Shown here piece after piece: positions 56,577 through 64,000 of a DNA stretch of 64,000 nucleotides. How positions within the stretch are numbered: the stretch's first letter is position 1; each line of letters begins with the position of its first letter. A program made the translations under genes and the position numbers. Source of the stretch: Streptomyces sp. NBC_00425 (GTDB lineage: Bacteria; Actinomycetota; Actinomycetes; Streptomycetales; Streptomycetaceae); NCBI RefSeq assembly GCF_036030735.1, contig NZ_CP107928.1, positions 3,100,001 through 3,164,000 of the forward strand, in the 5' to 3' direction. The notes below the pieces were generated by a model that saw only the letters and a list, made by a program, of their open reading frames with translations, was not told the origin of the DNA and did no database searches.

Positions 56577-57379
56577 CGGCGACGGCAGCACACGGAACCA
56601 CCCCTTCCATCCCTTCCAACTCCAACTCCAACTCCAACGAACCGGTGTCGCCGCCCGCCGGCCGGCCCGCACGCCGCTCGCCGCGCAGCGGCTTCGGCCT
56701 CCTCGGGCCACGGCACGGCCGCCACTCGGCGTCCCTGGAGCAACTGGGCGCGCTCGCCCTGCCCATCGGGGACGACGGAGTCGTGATCGGCGTGGACGCC
56801 GAGGGACGGCCGGCCGTCCTGGGGGTCAACCGGCCGTCGCCGTACGACATCGTCCTCATCGGCGGTCTGTGGACGGCCCAGGTGCTGGCGTTGAGGGCGG
56901 CCGCCACCGGAGCCCGGGTCGCCGTGGAGACGGGACGGCCGCAGGCCTGGGTGCAGATGGTGCACGCGATGGGCGGCGGGCAGAACGGGCTCGCGGTGTA
57001 CGAGGTCGGACGGGTGCCTCCGCAGGGCGCCTCGGCCGGCACGCCCGCGTTGGTGGTGCGGGACTGCGGCATGCGCCCGCCGCGCGGACGGGTGGCCTCC
57101 GGTCCCTGGCAGTCCGTGCTGACCCTTCTGCCGTACCTGAGCCCGGTCGCTCCCCGGCTGATCCGGCAGGCCCGTCTGGTGGGCGTGCAGCGGATCTCGC
57201 CGGACGAGGCGACGGAACTGGGGCGCGCCCTCACCCTGCCGGCACGTGACGTGGAGGCCCTGCCCGCCCTCGCCGACGGCTTCACGCTGTGGTGCGGCGA
57301 CCGTGACCGGCAGTACGTGATGACCCAGCCCACCGACGCGGAGATCGGGCTGCTGGGCATGCCGAGACGGATCGACTGA
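56573..57379 (+). CDS. ESX-locus protein of unknown function, coupled to eccE
   Basis: 268 residues. It starts inside the eccE stop (ATGA overlap). The N-terminus has an SNSNSNSN run encoded by a TCCAAC hexamer repeat, then a basic Pro/Arg-rich segment. The core (ALPIGDDGVVIGVDAEGRP, PYDIVLIGGLWTAQVLALRAA) suggests a Rossmann-like fold without a P-loop. It also resembles the C-terminal, cytosolic face of EccE-type proteins. Tight coupling argues for a role in the secretion machine; function unknown. Confidence 0.78.
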   Translation: MTATAAHGTTPSIPSNSNSNSNEPVSPPAGRPARRSPRSGFGLLGPRHGRHSASLEQLGALALPIGDDGVVIGVDAEGRPAVLGVNRPSPYDIVLIGGLWTAQVLALRAAATGARVAVETGRPQAWVQMVHAMGGGQNGLAVYEVGRVPPQGASAGTPALVVRDCGMRPPRGRVASGPWQSVLTLLPYLSPVAPRLIRQARLVGVQRISPDEATELGRALTLPARDVEALPALADGFTLWCGDRDRQYVMTQPTDAEIGLLGMPRRID

Positions 57380-57466
57380 CGCCGCTCATCCGTCCGACTG
57401 CGCGGCACTTCAGGCCATATGGCCGTTTTGCCGAGCGCCCCGACACGCCCGCGCGGCCCCTCGGGT

Positions 57467-57486
57467 GGTCCGTCACGTGACGGACC
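57467..57486. promoter_or_regulatory. Perfect 20-bp palindrome GGTCCGTCACGTGACGGACC
   Basis: It has no loop, is centred on CACGTG, and lies in the 317-bp gap between the eccE partner gene and the MinD/EspI-like gene (211 bp upstream of its GTG). The lack of a loop favours a dimeric repressor or activator site over a terminator. Nothing else recognised in 57380-57696. Confidence 0.55.
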
Positions 57487-57696
57487 GGTGCCGAGTGGTG
57501 GGCGGGCCTGCCGGGGCGGGCCGTTCGGTGATTAGGCTGGTACGGGGCGCAGGGCCGGAAACCGTGGGGTGGACGTCGGCGCCCCCGGGGGAGGGCCCGC
57601 ACATCCGACGACGTCAGACGGCCGCGAACCCACATCGGACGACAGACATGGTCGCTACGGCACGGCATGAGGGTGCTCGACCAACCAGGAGGAACT

Positions 57697-61392
<3,696 letters not shown>

Positions 61393-61422
61393 CGGGAGAA
61401 GTACCGAGCAGCCGCAGAAACG

Positions 61423-61467
61423 GGCCGAGGGGCGGCCGGTGTCCAGGACACCGGCCGCCCCTCGGCC
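61423..61467. terminator. Bidirectional terminator between EspI-like gene and ribF
   Basis: Near-continuous 20-22 bp complementarity (GGCCGAGGGGCGGCCGGTGT with its complement) around a minimal loop, between convergent ends at 61392 and 61523. Confidence 0.92.
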
Positions 61468-61522
61468 GTTCGCCGGACCGGACGGGCCGAACCGGCCCAT
61501 CGGTCACCGCTGTTGCTTCCTG

Positions 61523-62479
61523 CTACTGCCCCTGCGCCTGCGCCGCCACCAGTTCCCGGCAGCGCTTCACGTCCTCCGCCATCTGCTCCAACAGCCCGTC
61601 CAGGGAGTCGAACTTCGCCTGGCCGCGCACGAATGCCAGGAAGTCGACGGCGACGTGCAGACCGTAGAGGTCGAGGCCGACGCGGTCGATGGCGTACGCC
61701 TCCACCGTGCGTTCGGTGCCGTCGAACTGTGGGTTGGTGCCGACGGAGATCGCGGCCGGCATCGCCTCGCCTGCCACGTGCAGCCAGCCCGCGTAGACAC
61801 CGTCCGCCGGGATCGCCGTGTGGGGCAGGGTCTCGACGTTGGCGGTCGGGAAGCCGAGCTCGCGCCCGCGCTGGGCCCCGCGCACCACGACGCCCTCCAC
61901 CCGGTGCGGACGGCCGAGGATCTCCGCCGCGCCCGCGAGGTCGCCCTCGGCGACCAGACGCCGGGTCAGGGTCGAGGAGAACGGTTCGCCGCCGCCGGCC
62001 TCGCCGCGCACGTACAGGTCGACGACCTCCACCTCGAAGTCGTACACCTTGCCCTGCTCGATGAGGAACTCGACGTTGCCCGCCGCCTTGTGGCCGAAGC
62101 GGAAGTTCGGTCCCTCGACGACCGCCTTGGCGTGCAGCCTGTCGACCAGCACCTTCACGACGAAATCAGCAGGTGAGAGCTTCGAGAACTCGGTGGTGAA
62201 CGGCAGGATGAGAAGCGCGTCGACCCCCAGGTCGGCCATCAGCTCGGCACGGCGGTGGTGCGGGGCGAGCAGGGGCGGGTGGCTGCCGGGACGGACGACC
62301 TCGCTGGGGTGCGGGTCGAAGGTGACGACGACGGCCGGAACGCCCAGCTCGCGGGCCCGGTCCACGGCGTGCCGGATGATCAGCTGGTGTCCCCGGTGGA
62401 CACCGTCGTAGGAGCCGATGGTGACGACGCTGCGTCCCCAGTCCTCGGGGATGTCTGCCAAGCCACGCCAGCGCTGCAC
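61523..62479 (-). CDS. ribF: Bifunctional riboflavin kinase / FMN adenylyltransferase
   Basis: 318 residues. The adenylyltransferase half has GSYDGVHRGHQ and FRFGHKAAGN, and the kinase half has RGRELGFPTANV and PADGVYAGW with ISVGTNPQFDG. It turns riboflavin into FMN and FAD. The GTG start (MQRWRGLADIPEDWG) has GAGGAG 9 nt upstream; the longer ORF is rejected. It marks the end of the ESX locus and lies 166 bp from the next minus-strand gene. Confidence 0.95.
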   Translation of the reverse strand: MQRWRGLADIPEDWGRSVVTIGSYDGVHRGHQLIIRHAVDRARELGVPAVVVTFDPHPSEVVRPGSHPPLLAPHHRRAELMADLGVDALLILPFTTEFSKLSPADFVVKVLVDRLHAKAVVEGPNFRFGHKAAGNVEFLIEQGKVYDFEVEVVDLYVRGEAGGGEPFSSTLTRRLVAEGDLAGAAEILGRPHRVEGVVVRGAQRGRELGFPTANVETLPHTAIPADGVYAGWLHVAGEAMPAAISVGTNPQFDGTERTVEAYAIDRVGLDLYGLHVAVDFLAFVRGQAKFDSLDGLLEQMAEDVKRCRELVAAQAQGQ

Positions 62480-62645
62480 TGTGACCGCTCCTCGAACCCT
62501 TGTCCGTGTCTGCTCTTGCCTCTTACGCAGGACTAAGGGTGCCATGCCGGGTGCTTCCGGCCCGCATCGGCATGGAGGCTGTGACCCGGCCCACGTGAGA
62601 CGGCCCACGTGAGCGGGCTCCACGGCCGGCCGGCGCACCGCGGCG

Positions 62646-64000
62646 TCACACCGTCACCCGCGGTCCCGCCCCACTCGCCGCCGCACCTGCCGCCTCGATC
62701 CCTGCCCCTGCCCCTGCCCCTGCCCCTGCTCCGGCTCCGGCTCCTGCTCCGGCTCCGGCCGCGGCCGCGGCCCCGGCCAGGTTCTCCACGGTGCGGCGGG
62801 CGCTCGGGCCGACCACGGCGGCCCACTCCCCCGGCGCCTGAGTGAGCCACTGCACCACCTGCGCGGCGAAACCCGGCACATGCCGGCCCAGGTCGACGAG
62901 ACCGCGGTCGAAGCAGGTCGCGCCCTCCGGGGTGCGGACCAGGAGGCGGCCGGTGCGGTGGACGAGGTCGCGCAGGTCGTCGCCGCCACGGCCCGCGGCC
63001 GCGTACAGGACGGCGGCCAGGACGGCGGGCGCCTGCTCGCGGGCGAGGAGATGTTCCAGGAGTTCGTCCCGCAACGGGCGGGAGTCGGGCCCGCCGGGGG
63101 CGGCCAGCACCCCGGCCAGCGCGGCTCGGACCGGTTCCGGGCTCCCGGCGGCCAGCAGGTCCGTGACCAGCGGGATGAGCAGGGCGCGAGCGTCGGGCCC
63201 GTGATCGAGACGCCGGTCGACGTACGCGGCCACATGTCCTGCGCACTCCGGCCGGCGTTCGGCGGCCTCCTGGACCAGGACGGCGATCCGGCGGGCCGGA
63301 GCGGGTGGGACGGTGACCTCGGCGAGCGTCCACAGGATCCTGCCCGCGTCGGCGCGGTCGGCGCCGAGCAGCCGCGCCCGGAACGTGTCCAGCACCGGCT
63401 CGGGGTCGGTGGACAGGGCGGGCAGCAGCGCACCCGGCGGGAGGTACGGGTCGTCGCCCGCCGCGAACCGCTCCAGGGCCCGCGGCAGGTAGCCGGGCCG
63501 GGTCTCCGGGTCGCGGACGAGAAGCGCGAGCGCACCGCCGTGCAGGGCGCCGTCGCCGGGACGGGCGAGCAGGGCGAGGGCGGCGTGGCGCAGCAGTCGG
63601 CGGTCCGCCTCCGTGCCGACGTGCGGCGCGACGCGCAGGGCATGCGCGAGCGCCGCGACCCGACGGACCGGACGCTCGTCGTGCGCCCAGCGGTCGACGG
63701 CCCGGCACAGCGCGGCCGGCTCCTCCTCGGCCAGCACGGCGAGCAGTTCGGCGGCACGGTGGTGGGCGCAGTCGACGAGCACCTCGACGAGGTCGCCGAG
63801 GGCCCGGCGCCGATGGGTGTGCAGCAGGGCCTGCGCTGCCGTCGCCACCGTGGCGTGCGGGGTCGCGGGCAGCGGCCGCTCGTCGTCGAACCAGTGGGTG
63901 AGGTGCGGCTGCACGGTGACCGGGTCGGCCGCGAGGAGACCGGCCACGACGTCCAGGTAGCGGGGCGCGTCCGCGTCGTGGGGGGCGCCGTCGGCGAGGA
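62646..64000 (-). CDS. Large Ala/Leu-rich helical-repeat protein, partial (N-terminus outside window)
   Basis: At least 451 residues; the reading frame continues without a stop through base 64000, so the GTG near 63947 is internal. The sequence is Ala/Leu/Arg-rich helices with HEAT-like spacing (ALGDLVEVLVDCAHH, AARRLLRHAALALLARP-type) and ends in a Gly-Ala repeat encoded by a GGGGCA hexamer array (plus strand about 62705-62770). I suspect the C-terminal part of a large Streptomyces protein with an N-terminal peptidase or AAA domain, but the diagnostic part is not visible. Confidence 0.7.
   Translation of the reverse strand, partial: LADGAPHDADAPRYLDVVAGLLAADPVTVQPHLTHWFDDERPLPATPHATVATAAQALLHTHRRRALGDLVEVLVDCAHHRAAELLAVLAEEEPAALCRAVDRWAHDERPVRRVAALAHALRVAPHVGTEADRRLLRHAALALLARPGDGALHGGALALLVRDPETRPGYLPRALERFAAGDDPYLPPGALLPALSTDPEPVLDTFRARLLGADRADAGRILWTLAEVTVPPAPARRIAVLVQEAAERRPECAGHVAAYVDRRLDHGPDARALLIPLVTDLLAAGSPEPVRAALAGVLAAPGGPDSRPLRDELLEHLLAREQAPAVLAAVLYAAAGRGGDDLRDLVHRTGRLLVRTPEGATCFDRGLVDLGRHVPGFAAQVVQWLTQAPGEWAAVVGPSARRTVENLAGAAAAAGAGAGAGAGAGAGAGAGAGIEAAGAAASGAGPRVTV

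Noticed and set aside
62700..62770. Hexamer array seen as a phase-variation or replication repeat
   Set aside because: It is in frame and encodes the Gly-Ala run at the C-terminus of the last gene; an ordinary low-complexity coding repeat is the simpler explanation.

Overview
The window is chromosomal DNA from a Streptomyces-type actinomycete. Evidence: very high G+C with GTG and TTG starts, a 5S-23S-16S rRNA operon with no tRNA in its spacer, and a gene order and proteins (ftsK, osaA/osaB/osaC, rnj, dapA, thyX, dapB, pnp, rpsO, a type VII secretion locus, ribF) that I recognise from Streptomyces coelicolor. Gene names rest on recognition of the proteins and their order, not on a database search.

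Region 1 (1-13.2 kb), cell division and osmotic signalling. The start of a RodZ-like HTH membrane protein and the FtsK DNA translocase are followed by the osa cluster: a single-receiver response regulator (osaB), a very large cytoplasmic hybrid histidine kinase with about twelve tandem HAMP units (osaA), and the divergently transcribed multidomain phosphatase/anti-sigma-like regulator osaC. Region 2 (13.2-19.2 kb) is a complete minus-strand rRNA operon with two repeated promoter -10 motifs, a 23S processing stem, a 5S-distal terminator and a downstream tRNA-Thr(GGT). Region 3 (19.2-30.4 kb) is housekeeping, mostly on the minus strand: rpsO-pnp-M16 protease-dapB-TPR membrane protein, then thyX, dapA and RNase J. 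These link RNA decay, lysine/diaminopimelate synthesis and thymidylate synthesis. Two small plus-strand membrane-protein genes lie between.

Region 4 (30-61.4 kb) is one long type VII (ESX) secretion locus. Core components are EccD (30.4), EccC (32.2), the EsxA/EsxB pair (43.3-44.0), two subtilisin-like mycosins (44.1 and 52.2), EccB (53.5), EccE (55.3) and a Pro-rich MinD/EspI-like ATPase (57.7). Among them sit three candidate substrate modules, each a WXG-motif protein next to one or two small helical partners, usually with 1-nt TGATG overlaps: 36.3-40.7 kb, 45.5-47.6 kb and 49.3-52.0 kb. A probable inserted segment (40.9-43.2 kb) carries a LysE exporter, three translationally coupled small genes and a divergent short GntR regulator with a candidate tandem-repeat operator. 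A solo TnpB (IS200/IS605 family) element with an intact RuvC/zinc-finger core sits at 47.8-49.3 kb and appears to have cut off the 3' end of a small membrane-protein gene paired with a WXG effector candidate.

Region 5 (61.4-64 kb) holds ribF and the C-terminal part of a large helical-repeat protein that runs off the window. The most interesting material is the set of substrate/partner/possible-immunity modules in the ESX locus and the TnpB element with its guide-RNA-like ends inserted among them. I found no CRISPR array, phage or biosynthetic gene cluster.
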